NCBI GenBank assembly: GCA_030041495.1
Contig: JASHNT010000073.1
Location: 1-47,503 of the forward strand
Length of the DNA stretch: 47,503 nucleotides
Direction of reading: 5' to 3'
Source of the DNA: Bryobacteraceae bacterium
Lineage (GTDB): Bacteria > Acidobacteriota > Terriglobia > Bryobacterales > Bryobacteraceae
The notes under the pieces are model-generated. The model searched no databases. It saw only the letters and a program-made list of their open reading frames with translations, and was not told the origin of the DNA. The stretch's first letter is position 1. Every line of letters begins with the position of its first letter. Of the stretch, positions 1 to 7,835 are shown in pieces. The position numbers and the translations under genes were made by a program.

Positions 1-183
1 GGCAAGCCCCGGGCGGCTCATGACAAGGTCGTGGACGCGATTTTGACGATTTTGGCTGTCCTGAAGGCCGTCGAAGGCACTTTCACAGCCCCGCGGCCAA
101 CTCTTTATCGCAAGCTTCGATTTTCCCGCCGTTCAGATCGACCCCACTTGCATTTCTCGGCTGGCCGAAAACGCCCGGTTTAG

Positions 184-264
184 GCACGGGCTGCTAAGAA
201 GGGATTGAAGCCGCTGATTCGCGCCTCTGTTCTCAAAGAGGCACGCCTCTTGTATGCGGCATGA
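184..264 (+). pseudogene. MNT-type nucleotidyltransferase, C-terminal remnant
   Basis: The last 26 codons before the TGA at 262-264 read like the tail of a minimal nucleotidyltransferase antitoxin (KGLKPLIRASVLKEARLLYA). The stop overlaps the start of the HepT-like gene, as expected for an MNT/HEPN pair. An in-frame TAG at 181-183 cuts it off from anything upstream, and no GSxxRG-type nucleotidyltransferase motif can be read in bases 1-183. That upstream stretch is open in frame 1 for about 60 codons from the window edge but is not recognised. The gene therefore looks broken. The family call rests on the short tail and on gene order. Confidence 0.45.
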
Positions 265-682
265 GACGCTGTACCTTTGCGACATTGTCGAAGCAGCAGA
301 CGACATCGCTCGGTTCATTGTGGGAGTTGGGCCCGAAGCTTTTCAAGAGTCAGATCTGCTTCGCAGTGCGGTCGTTCAAAAGCTTTCGGTAATCGGCGAG
401 GCGGCCGCGCGGCTGCCCGGCGAATTCACAAAACGGTATCCCGAAGTGCTTTGGGCCAGGATCGTCGGGTTTCGTAACATTCTCATCCACGCCCACTTTG
501 GAATCGATTGGGACTTGGTCTGGGGTGCAGCGAAGGACGGCGTCCGGTGTTGCGTGAGCAAGTCGGACGAATCCTCGCGGCAGAATCCGGTCAGCCCGAG
601 GATGAATGATCGCTCTGATTATTTCCTTGACTTCGGTTCAGTTTCGAGCCAAATGTGTATACGACTACCGGCGCAGCGGTGA
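254..682 (+). CDS. HepT-like HEPN ribonuclease (DUF86), C-terminus frameshifted
   Basis: Residues 1-95 match the HepT/DUF86 HEPN family, the RNase toxin of MNT/HEPN toxin-antitoxin pairs. Seen are the usual opening (LYLCDIVEAADDIARFI) and the RxxxxH motif RNILIHAHF, with the motif Tyr replaced by Phe, followed by GIDWDLVW. After about residue 98 the annotated frame becomes non-homologous and runs to 682. The other frame reads PVLREQVGRILAAESG and stops at 607-609, which is the normal family ending. Adding one C in the CC run at 544-545 joins the two, so a one-base deletion (mutation or sequence error) is likely. The start at 254 overlaps the MNT remnant. Confidence 0.7.
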   Translation: MRHETLYLCDIVEAADDIARFIVGVGPEAFQESDLLRSAVVQKLSVIGEAAARLPGEFTKRYPEVLWARIVGFRNILIHAHFGIDWDLVWGAAKDGVRCCVSKSDESSRQNPVSPRMNDRSDYFLDFGSVSSQMCIRLPAQR

Positions 683-1265
683 TGAGCCCGGAACGGCTTG
701 GGCCACGGCAGACGGAGCGCGAGGTGGTGACGGGATGACTCTCTTGATTCGCTTTAGACGTTTGATTTATCAAGCAAAGTTTGGCCCCTGGCAACGGAAC
801 CAAGAACTCGCCGAGGGCGAGAGGTCACGCGGCTTTGATATCTCGTCAGCGCGGCACGGGAAGACCGGGCGCAGGCGCGGGACCTCGGTGCTCTGTTACG
901 TGGGCTTCTTTTTTAAGAGGACCCGAAAAAATCAAACTCGAGCCGCTACGCGTTCATCGGTTGCAGAGTCAGGTCTGCCAGCTTCGGTACCAGCCCGGAC
1001 TCTCCGGCTCCCTAGAGATGGCGACCCAAACTTTCCGGGCGGGGGTGGGATTTCTGCAAGGTGTTCACGTGGGGTGGCTCACGGGGGGGTGACCTGTTTC
1101 TTAGATCCCGATACGAGCTGTTTCTGCGGGAGCGCGGGTTCGACGTGAGGATCAACCTCTGTCGGAATTGTCGGATTTGTCGGTTTTCTATCAACGCTGG
1201 CTGCGACGTTTTGTCCGGTCCCCGCCTCGAAGGTGGCCCCGTGAGGAAAAAGCTCAAGAGTGACC
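610..1265. other. Non-coding or eroded stretch
   Basis: No convincing gene was found here. Open frames overlap on both strands and have arginine-rich, shadow-like translations. Besides repeat copy A, the only item noted is a short hydrophobic reading near 1160-1240 (VGIVGFVGFLSTLAATF) followed by a stop, which looks like a stray signal-peptide-like fragment. The block CTGGCTGCGACGTTTTGTCCGGT near 1199-1221 recurs with two changes near 3200-3225. Confidence 0.5.
935..1086 (+). repeat. Decayed ~150-bp repeat, copy A
   Basis: This stretch resembles 3268-3420 in the same orientation. Shared blocks include CCGCTACGCGTTC, ATCGGTTGCA, ACCAGCCCGGA followed by CTCTCCGGCT (ATTCTCCGGCT in copy B), and an exact 18-mer GTTCACGTGGGGTGGCTC at 1063-1080. 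Several insertions and deletions separate the copies. Neither encodes a convincing protein. The two copies bracket the secreted gene at 1839-3014. Confidence 0.6.
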
Positions 1266-1440
1266 GTGAGCAAGCAATTCGTCGAGCGGCGGAATGATAG
1301 CTTCTACCTGATCGGGAGCTGAGTGCCGTTGGCGCTAGTCGTTCGGGAGTTCCAGAATGGTGAGGCCCCAGAAGTGATCCGTTCTCATTTCCCAACGCTG
1401 AGCCTAGGCTCCAGCGCAGGCGGCGTTTTCCTGGTCAAGA
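1266..1440 (+). pseudogene. DUF433 antitoxin-like remnant with internal stop
   Basis: From GTG 1266 the frame reads FVERRNDSFYLIGS, then a TGA at 1320-1322, then VPLALVVREFQNGEAPEVIR and SHFPTLSL. This is the DUF433 pattern, where Arg normally stands at the stop position (CGA to TGA). After SHFPTLSL the match fades, consistent with a frameshift. DUF433 proteins are usually antitoxins of PIN-domain (DUF5615) toxins. No partner toxin can be read after it. The tail to 1763 is unrecognised. Confidence 0.6.
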
Positions 1441-1838
1441 AATCTCCGCCTTGGAATGGGAACTCATTGTGCCGGCCGAGCTTTTGGAGTTACTCGGCGA
1501 TGGCCCCACGATCGGCCTCGCCCCGGATAATGCCGGGAGGAAAGTCAGCTTCGGTAGACGAGCCAGCTACTTGTGCGTTTGCGTGCTCGCCGGCGGCCAG
1601 AAAGCCATCGAAAACGGACCGATCGCGTCATTTCGAGTTCAAGATCCGCCCGGCCGCATCATCCAAGACCACCATTGTCGGGATTGGAAGGATCCAGCCG
1701 GTATCCGCCGGCGGAGTTGTGCTGCCCATGGGCAGTGTAGACGGTAGTGTGACCATCCGCTGACTCGGAAGTGCGGCTTCAATGCCAGGTTCTCTATTGA
1801 CATACCTTCGATAGTGTGTCAAGAAGTGAGAATCACAC

Positions 1839-3014
1839 GTGAGACGCGACTTTCTCATATGGGTGGGATTCCCAGCCCTGTTGCCGGTTCTCCATGCCGC
1901 GGAGCTTTCTCTGCCGTCGCAAGTAGCCGGTCCTGGAAGCAGCGTGTCAATTTCGATTGCCTTCGATCCAGGCACGAGCCCCGTGAGTGGCCTACAGTTC
2001 GATCTGCAATACGATAACGCGATCATGAGCATTGTCGCGACTCCGGGAGACTCCATCGGCGCGGCCGATAAAAACATTTACCTTAGCGACTTGTTCCCGA
2101 ATCAGCGGCGATTCTTGGTGGCCGGGTTAAATCAGAATGCGATGCCGGGAGGCAGCCTTCTAAATCTCTTTCTCAACCTGAATTCGAACGCCCCGGCAGG
2201 GGTGTATTCCTTGGTCATCTCAAACTTGACGGGTACCGATCCGCGTGGTAGCGCCTCGCCACTTACAGGGGCAAACGGCGCGTTGACCGTCGAAGGGAGC
2301 TTGGGGTCGCCGATTCAGGTTAGCGGTGTCCTGAATGCGGGTAGTTTGGTTTCTGGCCCAGTAGCACCGGGGGAGATTATCGTTCTGGTTGGCTCCGGCA
2401 TTGGTCCGGCAATCGATTCGGTTCCCATATCCTCCGGTTCCAGTACCGTGCTAGCGGGCATAAGCGTCCTGATCGGAGGAAATGCCGCGCCGTTGCTGTA
2501 CGCCGGCCCGAACGAGATCAACGCTGTTGTTCCCTATGAGGTCGGAGGGCAGGATTCCGTACAGCTATCCGTCATGAATAGCGGCCAACTGACGGCCGGG
2601 TTGCCCCTAGCTGTCGCGGACGCGGCGCCAGGGATTTTTACACTTAGCGGAAACGGAGTGGGCCAGGGCGCGATTCTTAATCAGGACTCGACCGTGAATT
2701 CACCGTCCAATCCGGCCGCCCGCGGATCGGTGGTGGTCCTGTACGCCACAGGCGCAGGAGCTATGAATCCTGCTCAGGCCGACGGCCAGGTAACCGGAAA
2801 CAATCCACCACTCACGAGTTTGCCGGTATCGGTCCAGATTGGAGGAGCGGCGGCTCAAGTTCAGTATGCAGGCGCCGCGCCAGGACTGATTGCAGGCGTA
2901 TTGCAGGTGAATTGTGTAGTGCCTCAGAATATCGTACCGGGCGAATCAGTTCCGGTTGATCTTACGGTCGGCTCCACATCCAGTCCTTCGGGCGTGACAA
3001 TCGCAATTCAGTGA
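1839..3014 (+). CDS. Secreted cohesin-like protein with Solibacter-type C-terminal domain (TIGR03437)
   Basis: 391 residues from a GTG start. Residues 1-20 form a signal peptide (MRRDFLIWVGFPALLPVLHA) with likely cleavage before AELS. Residues 21-150 resemble a cohesin-type beta-sandwich: SLPSQVAGPGSSVSISIAF, then GLQFDLQYDNAIMSI. Residues 160-391 are the TIGR03437 domain, with VSGVLNAGSL, PGEIIVLVGSGIGP, VVPYEVGGQ and VVLYATGAGAMNPAQADG. It is exported and probably acts at the cell surface or outside; its binding partner is unknown. It is isolated from other genes and lies between the two decayed repeats. The C-terminal assignment is firm; the cohesin call is from pattern only. Confidence 0.85.
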   Translation: MRRDFLIWVGFPALLPVLHAAELSLPSQVAGPGSSVSISIAFDPGTSPVSGLQFDLQYDNAIMSIVATPGDSIGAADKNIYLSDLFPNQRRFLVAGLNQNAMPGGSLLNLFLNLNSNAPAGVYSLVISNLTGTDPRGSASPLTGANGALTVEGSLGSPIQVSGVLNAGSLVSGPVAPGEIIVLVGSGIGPAIDSVPISSGSSTVLAGISVLIGGNAAPLLYAGPNEINAVVPYEVGGQDSVQLSVMNSGQLTAGLPLAVADAAPGIFTLSGNGVGQGAILNQDSTVNSPSNPAARGSVVVLYATGAGAMNPAQADGQVTGNNPPLTSLPVSVQIGGAAAQVQYAGAAPGLIAGVLQVNCVVPQNIVPGESVPVDLTVGSTSSPSGVTIAIQ

Positions 3015-3504
3015 CAGACTACAACATTGCTGCGCCGTGATGTTCATTGTCCATGTCGATTGTGAACGTGAACGTGCCGCTTCTTCTGCCGCTTTTTGGG
3101 GCTCTGACATGGTTCGGCATCCATCTGGTAATGGGCGCGCACTGCGCTCGCTGGCGCTCCTAAATGAGTTCATTCTTGAAGAATTCCTGGGCGTCTGGGC
3201 TGGTTGCGGCGTTTTGTCCGGTTAACTCTTGCACCTTTCGACGGTCATATCCACGCACTTGGGGTCGAACTCGATCCGCTACGCGTTCCATCGGTTGCAA
3301 AGTCAACTCTGTCGAGTCTCGGCACCAGCCCGGATTCTCCGGCTGCGGGGGGCTGGCGGGGTCCCAAACCCTCGGCCAAGGTTGGAGGCGTTCACGTGGG
3401 GTGGCTCGTGGGTGTCAGCCGGTTGAAAATTGCCCAACCCCCTGACGGGGCGAGTGCTAAGGGGAGCCTGGCTGCACAGCATCAACCTCTAAAGAGGCTT
3501 CCTC
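3015..3504. other. Intergenic stretch without a supported gene
   Basis: Short frames here overlap in several phases and show no domain. The region contains repeat copy B. Near its right end, AAGAGG (3492-3497) and CCTCTT (3501-3506) could form a short hairpin at the end of the minus-strand cpaE-like gene, but the 3-base loop and the lack of a clean T tract make a terminator doubtful. Confidence 0.5.
3268..3420 (+). repeat. Decayed ~150-bp repeat, copy B
   Basis: Partner of 935-1086 in the same orientation. It has the exact 18-mer GTTCACGTGGGGTGGCTC at 3390-3407, plus CCGCTACGCGTTCC and CACCAGCCCGGATTC. The divergence between copies suggests an old duplication or two decayed insertions. Confidence 0.6.
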
Positions 3505-4716
3505 TTAGGTCTTCGACGTCTTTGAGAACAGCCCCAACAACCCGCTGAGCGAAGACGACTTCTTGATGCCTTCCGCGCGGCCTCCCAATTTGTCGGCCAG
3601 TTGCATGATGCCTTTGCCGAAAGGAGTGCCGCTGGGGATCGGCTTGCCTTCCATTAGCGCGTTCTGCACGGCTTCGTAGTCGCTGGGCAGGCTGTCGAAG
3701 ACTTCGGTGTGCAGGGCGGTGCCAATCACTTCGCGGCTCAAGCCCACGTCGCGATGGTAGCGATTCACCACCAGCCGTATTTTCCAGCGTCCGATGCGGT
3801 TGGTATCGAGGTACGATAGAGCCCGCTGCGCGGCCTGCAGCGCGGGGAGCTCATTGGTGGTGACCAGCAGCAGATCGGTGGCCAGGCGGGCCTGGGTCAG
3901 GTTCCATTCGCCATAGACGCCGCCTGCATCGATCACCACCACGTCGTAGGCGTGGCGGCCATATTCAATGATCGGCGAGGGATCGCGAAGGTCTTGCAGT
4001 CCTTCGGCGACCAGCTCCGGAGCCAGCAACACGTCGACGCCGTTGACGTTGGTGACCATGGCGTTCCACAGATCCTGGTCGAGTTCACCGGCGCGCTGCA
4101 GCACGTCGACAAAGCTGTAAACCGATTTGATCTTGAGCAAGAACGACAAGGTACCGGCCAGCAAGTCCAAATCCGCCAGCAGGATCTTCTTGTCCCCATG
4201 CCGCTTCCATTGGAACGCCAGGTTGCAGGCCACGGTGGTGGCTCCGCAGGCGCCTTTGGCGGGCATGACGGCGAAAATCTTGGCCGGCTCCTTGGCGGTG
4301 CCTTCCGCGGACGTCTGCGTGCGCGCCACCTTGGTCATCGCGGCTTCGAGCTGGTCGGCGGTGAACGGCTGGATCAGGAAGTCGGCCGCGCCGGCACGCA
4401 GACAGCGCAAGATCAGGTCCGGGTTATTGCCGGAAAGCAGCGCCAGCGTTTGCACGCTGGAGCCCAGCCGGGAGATCTCGATGAGCAACTGGATGGCTTG
4501 GTCCGTGTCCGAAGCCATGTCGAGAAAAACCAGCTGCGGACCGCCCCCCACGATGCCGCCGAGATCGCGCGGAGAGGGGTACACCCGGACATAGTTGATC
4601 GCGATGCCGGGGAGTTGGGAGACCAGCAACGGTTCCAATTCTTCCAACACGCGAGCGCTCGGGCTGATGACAACAGCCCGCCGGGCCACGGGCTGAGGGG
4701 ACTCACGATGCTGCAT
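3505..4716 (-). CDS. cpaE: CpaE/TadZ-like pilus assembly ATPase
   Basis: 403 residues in two parts. Residues 15-130 are a degenerate response-regulator receiver: the phosphorylation-site Asp survives (LVFLDMASD), but the N-terminal acidic pair is lost (VVISPSARV) and the usual Lys becomes Gln (FLIQPFT). Residues 145-390 are a MinD/ParA-type ATPase with a deviant Walker A motif (PAKGACGATTVACN), a DLDLLAG switch region and VVIDAGG. TadZ/CpaE proteins place Tad/Flp pilus machines at the pole in other bacteria. It stands alone; the nearest related genes are the AAA+ ATPase and secretin 5-8 kb away. The C-terminal tail (SSSLSGLLGLFSKT) is short and serine-rich. Confidence 0.85.
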   Translation of the reverse strand: MQHRESPQPVARRAVVISPSARVLEELEPLLVSQLPGIAINYVRVYPSPRDLGGIVGGGPQLVFLDMASDTDQAIQLLIEISRLGSSVQTLALLSGNNPDLILRCLRAGAADFLIQPFTADQLEAAMTKVARTQTSAEGTAKEPAKIFAVMPAKGACGATTVACNLAFQWKRHGDKKILLADLDLLAGTLSFLLKIKSVYSFVDVLQRAGELDQDLWNAMVTNVNGVDVLLAPELVAEGLQDLRDPSPIIEYGRHAYDVVVIDAGGVYGEWNLTQARLATDLLLVTTNELPALQAAQRALSYLDTNRIGRWKIRLVVNRYHRDVGLSREVIGTALHTEVFDSLPSDYEAVQNALMEGKPIPSGTPFGKGIMQLADKLGGRAEGIKKSSSLSGLLGLFSKTSKT

Positions 4717-4732
4717 GAAGGCGCGCTAACCA

Positions 4733-4752
4733 GTTTGGAAACAGTACCAAAC
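4733..4752. promoter_or_regulatory. Inverted repeat upstream of the cpaE-like gene
   Basis: GTTTGG (4733-4738) and CCAAAC (4747-4752) are perfect inverted arms around 8 bases. They lie 17 bases upstream of the minus-strand start at 4716, in operator position. The regulator is unknown, and a chance palindrome of this size is possible. Confidence 0.35.
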
Positions 4753-4929
4753 GTGTAAATCGGCTAGAAGCGATCATAGCATGAGAAGCTCTTCCACTTC
4801 CCTCTACTAAAACTCAGTAAGTGATACGCCTGGCCGATGAGTGTTTCCAAGATCGGCTTGGACTATGCCGGTATAGATCGAAAAACCGTGGAGCGGAGAA
4901 AAGCACTTCCGGAGCCACGCAAAGTTCCA

Positions 4930-4966
4930 GTAAACGTTAGGAGTAATCCGTAAACGTTTGGAGTAA
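4930..4966 (+). promoter_or_regulatory. Two tandem 17-bp direct repeats, 20-bp period
   Basis: GTAAACGTTAGGAGTAA (4930-4946) and GTAAACGTTTGGAGTAA (4950-4966) differ at one base and are spaced 20 bp start to start, about two helical turns. Each contains the palindrome AACGTT. They lie 117 bases before the LuxR-type regulator and could be a paired binding site for it or for another factor. The rest of 4753-5082 has no supported gene. Confidence 0.45.
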
Positions 4967-5082
4967 ATGGACAAACGCATGAATTCTAATCTACGAAATA
5001 GCGGCACCATGGCGGCTCTGAGTGGCTCGGAGATCCTGCGCCCAGGGGTTTTAACCTTCGCCCCACGAGTGAGAGCGAACTC

Positions 5083-5769
5083 ATGCGGCCGACGCTTGCC
5101 GAGCCGGGGCCGTCATCCCCGGATTCCAAGAGCCAAAAAACAGTGCTGGTGTGCGACACGCAGCCGGTGACAGCGGAGGGGGTTCGCACGCTGCTAACCG
5201 GCAATCCCGACTTGCGTTTCCTGCAGGTGGCGGAGTCTCTTGCCGCCACCTCGGACCTGGTGCGGGGGCAGGCCCCGGACGTGATCGTCGTCGACAAGGC
5301 TTTCGGAATTCAAGCCGTCCTGGAATGGTTGAGCGAGATCCGGTTGACGTCTCCCAATGCCGGTGTCGTGATCTGGGGCGTTTCGGTGACCGAGGCCGAG
5401 GCGCTGCGCTTCCTGCAAGCCGGAGCGCGCGGCATTCTGCGCAAGACCGCGGGAGTTTCCTCAGTGCTGGCCTGTTTGCGCACGGTGGCGGAGCGGCGCA
5501 GTTGGATGGAGGATGCCGTGTTCCGCGATTCCGCCCGTTCGGACCGTTACCCGCGAAGCGAACTCACCGCGCGAGAGCAACAAGTGCTGGAATTGGTGGA
5601 GCAGGGTTTCAAAAACAAGGAGATCGCGGTGGATCTGGGCATCCGGCCCGGTACCGTCAAGATTCACCTAAAGCATATTTTCGAAAAAACCGGGGTTCGC
5701 GGCCGCTATGGTCTGGCCCTGAGCGGCTTGAAGGACCGGGGTCTGGTGTCTCCGCCGCCCAGCTCTTAG
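5083..5769 (+). CDS. LuxR/NarL-family response regulator with atypical receiver
   Basis: 228 residues. Residues 20-140 are a receiver domain: VLVCDTQPVTAEGV keeps only one of the two N-terminal acidic residues, VIVVDKAF gives the likely phospho-Asp, and LRKTAG carries the Lys. Residues 160-220 are a GerE-type helix-turn-helix (LTAREQQVLELVEQGFKNKE, then VKIHLKHIFEKTGV). It is a DNA-binding regulator, but no kinase is adjacent, so it may be an orphan or act without phosphorylation. GTGAGAG precedes the ATG. Upstream are the tandem 17-bp repeats, a possible self-regulatory site. The next gene is the peptidoglycan-binding protein 41 bases on. Confidence 0.85.
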   Translation: MRPTLAEPGPSSPDSKSQKTVLVCDTQPVTAEGVRTLLTGNPDLRFLQVAESLAATSDLVRGQAPDVIVVDKAFGIQAVLEWLSEIRLTSPNAGVVIWGVSVTEAEALRFLQAGARGILRKTAGVSSVLACLRTVAERRSWMEDAVFRDSARSDRYPRSELTAREQQVLELVEQGFKNKEIAVDLGIRPGTVKIHLKHIFEKTGVRGRYGLALSGLKDRGLVSPPPSS

Positions 5770-5810
5770 AACCCGCGCAACCCTACGGTGCGCCTGCTAA
5801 ACTGAGTTCT

Positions 5811-6725
5811 TTGCAAGCTTTCACCATTTTCGTTCCGGCGGCCCTGCTCGCCGCCGGCTGTGGTGTGCTTGCTGCACTTGCCTCTGCGCAAACCACCAGC
5901 AAGAGGGCCGACGCCAAATCCACCGCGGTCGCCCGGAAATCCACGAAATCCTCAACTTACTCGTCCTCGAATCGGACAAAGGGCGCTGCAAAATCAACCG
6001 TTACGCGAACTGCATCGGAGCGATCGATTGCCTCCAAATCGCCCACCTCGAAATCCCCGTTAGCGTCTAAGTCGACTCCTCCCGAAAGATCCACGGCGTC
6101 CAAATCTGCCGCATCCAAATCCACGGCAGCCAGGTCCACGGCGGAAAGACCGAGGACCGCCAAATCATCCACGCCCAAGTCCACCGCGGCCAAGACGGCA
6201 GCAGTCAGGTCTACCGCGCCTAAATCCACGACCGCGCGAGCCCAAACACGCTCATCAGCGCGGGCCAGCAGCGGAAAATCGCCTACCACCAGGCAGGCAA
6301 CCGCATACCATCCGGCGCAGCAGCAGCCCACGCAGGATCGCTACCGGGAAATCCAGCAGGCACTGGCAGACAAGGGATATTTTGCCGGGCCTGTGGACGG
6401 AAACTGGGGCCCCTCATCTACGGACGCGCTCAAGCGCTTCCAGCACGATCAAAATCTGCCGGAGGACGGCAAGGTCGGCTCACTTTCGCTGATCGCGCTG
6501 GGGTTGGGACCGAAACGCGAAGAGGCCGCCGACACTAAGTCCACGGATACGAAACCGATGCCTCCTGCCGGTGCAGCCCCTGGCGTTGCGGAAGGGGAGC
6601 AGGCCGGAAGCTCGGCGTCTCCGGCACCGGCATCGCCCTCACCCTCGTCCTCCACGGCGTCTGCTCCTCCGGCGGTAGCGCCGCCTCCGAATTCCCAGCC
6701 CGTTCCGGAGGCCGCACCGCAGTGA
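5811..6725 (+). CDS. K/S/T-rich exported peptidoglycan-binding protein
   Basis: About 304 residues. The frame is open far upstream inside the regulator gene, but the coding signal starts near TTG 5811 (or CTG 5802); there is no ATG. Residues 5-30 are hydrophobic (FTIFVPAALLAAGCGVLAAL): either a lipobox LAAG-C or a signal peptide ending ALASA. Residues 35-165 are low-complexity Lys/Ser/Thr/Ala repeats, strongly basic. Residues 180-230 are a PG_binding_1 domain (YREIQQALADKGYFAGPVDG, then GPSSTDALKRFQHDQNL). The tail is Pro/Ala/Ser-rich. The basic linker could bind wall polymers or DNA. It overlaps the alanine dehydrogenase start by four bases (GTGA). Confidence 0.75.
   Translation: MQAFTIFVPAALLAAGCGVLAALASAQTTSKRADAKSTAVARKSTKSSTYSSSNRTKGAAKSTVTRTASERSIASKSPTSKSPLASKSTPPERSTASKSAASKSTAARSTAERPRTAKSSTPKSTAAKTAAVRSTAPKSTTARAQTRSSARASSGKSPTTRQATAYHPAQQQPTQDRYREIQQALADKGYFAGPVDGNWGPSSTDALKRFQHDQNLPEDGKVGSLSLIALGLGPKREEAADTKSTDTKPMPPAGAAPGVAEGEQAGSSASPAPASPSPSSSTASAPPAVAPPPNSQPVPEAAPQ
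5925..6245 (+). repeat. Low-complexity K-S-T-A coding repeats
   Basis: Imperfect repeats of units like AAATCCACGGC encode KSTA-type peptides. Unit length varies (about 9-18 bases), as expected for slippage or selection on composition. Read backwards the stretch gives an apparent repeat protein, which is a shadow. Confidence 0.65.
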
Positions 6726-7834
6726 TCGTCGGAGTTGCCCAAGAGGTCAAGGATCACGAGACTCGCGTGGGTTTGCTCCCGAGCGGCGCCAAGATGCTTC
6801 ACGAGGCGGGGCACCGCGTGCTGGTCCAAGCCGGAGCAGGCGCGCAGAGCTCGCTTGCGGATCATGAATATCAGGAAGCCGGCGCGGAGATCGTGTCTGG
6901 CGCAGAGGCAGTGTGGTCGCGCAGCGACCTGGTGGTGAAGGTCAAGGAACCGCAACCCTCCGAGTTCGCATTCCTGCGCCCGAACCTGATTCTATTCACG
7001 TATCTTCACCTGGCTCCCTTGCCGGAGCTGACCGCGCGGCTGGTGGAGGCCAAGACCTCCGCCGTCGCGTATGAAACCATCCGCGAAGGCGATCACTATC
7101 TTCCGCTGCTGACTCCGATGAGCGAAGTCGCCGGGCGCATGGCCGTGCAGGTGGGCGCGCAGTATCTGCAAGCGCCTTCGGGCGGGCGCGGGATACTGCT
7201 GGGCGGAGTTCCCGGCGTGGCGCCGGCGAACGTGGCAATCCTGGGCGGCGGGGTGGTTGGCCATCAAGCCGCGAAGGTCGCGGTCGGCATTGGCGCGCAC
7301 GTCAGCATCATCGACCGCGATCTGGAGCGGTTGCGGGATCTGGACGACATCTATTCCAGCCAGGTTGTGACCCTGGCCTCGAATCTCTACACCATTCGCG
7401 AAGCCGTGCGGCAAGCGGATCTGGTGGTCGGCTCCGTGCTGATTCCCGGAGCCGCGGCGCCCAAGCTGATCCGCCGGGAGACGATCGCGTCAATGCGGAA
7501 GGGGTCGGTGGTGGTGGACGTGGCCATCGATCAGGGCGGCTGCTGCGAAACCTCCCGGCCGACCACGCACACCGATCCGGTTTACGTGGTCGACGGCGTC
7601 ATTCACTACTGCGTATCGAACATGCCCGCAGCCGTGCCGCACACCTCCACCTTCGCGCTGAACAACGCGACCTTCCCGTATCTGTTCGAGCTCGCCAATC
7701 ACGGCCTGGAAGGGGCTTGCGCACGCAGCACGGCGATCGCGGAGGGAGTCAATACCTACCAGGGACACGTGACCTATCGCGCTGTGGCCGAGTCCCAAGG
7801 GCGCGAGTCCCGCGAGCTAAAATCGTTGCTGTAG
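6722..7834 (+). CDS. ald: Alanine dehydrogenase
   Basis: 370 residues, the full family length. It catalyses NAD-dependent interconversion of L-alanine with pyruvate and ammonia in the cytoplasm. Seen are the N-terminal VGVAQEVKDHETRVGLLP, KVKEP with the substrate-binding Lys, the catalytic His in TYLHLAP, LLTPMSEVAGRMAVQVGAQ, the NAD-binding ILGGGVVGHQAAKVAVGIGA, and VVDVAIDQGG. The start is GTG 6722, overlapping the preceding stop as GTGA, so it is probably translationally coupled to the peptidoglycan-binding protein. Whether that pairing has meaning (alanine and cell wall) is only a guess. It converges with the thioredoxin gene, one base away. Confidence 0.96.
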   Translation: MIVGVAQEVKDHETRVGLLPSGAKMLHEAGHRVLVQAGAGAQSSLADHEYQEAGAEIVSGAEAVWSRSDLVVKVKEPQPSEFAFLRPNLILFTYLHLAPLPELTARLVEAKTSAVAYETIREGDHYLPLLTPMSEVAGRMAVQVGAQYLQAPSGGRGILLGGVPGVAPANVAILGGGVVGHQAAKVAVGIGAHVSIIDRDLERLRDLDDIYSSQVVTLASNLYTIREAVRQADLVVGSVLIPGAAAPKLIRRETIASMRKGSVVVDVAIDQGGCCETSRPTTHTDPVYVVDGVIHYCVSNMPAAVPHTSTFALNNATFPYLFELANHGLEGACARSTAIAEGVNTYQGHVTYRAVAESQGRESRELKSLL

Positions 7835-7835
7835 A

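Noticed and set aside
606-1148. 180-codon frame in the eroded region
   Set aside because: Arginine/glycine-rich, overlaps other frames and the repeat; no domain.
4967-5170. Small frame with GGAG before ATG 4967
   Set aside because: GGAG lies too close to the ATG, and the frame overlaps the response regulator with shadow-like composition.
5957-6331. Minus-strand frame reading like pentapeptide repeats (AVDLAAVDLDAADLDAVDL)
   Set aside because: It is the mirror of the K/S/T-rich coding repeats on the plus strand; no ribosome-binding site and no domain beyond the repeat pattern.
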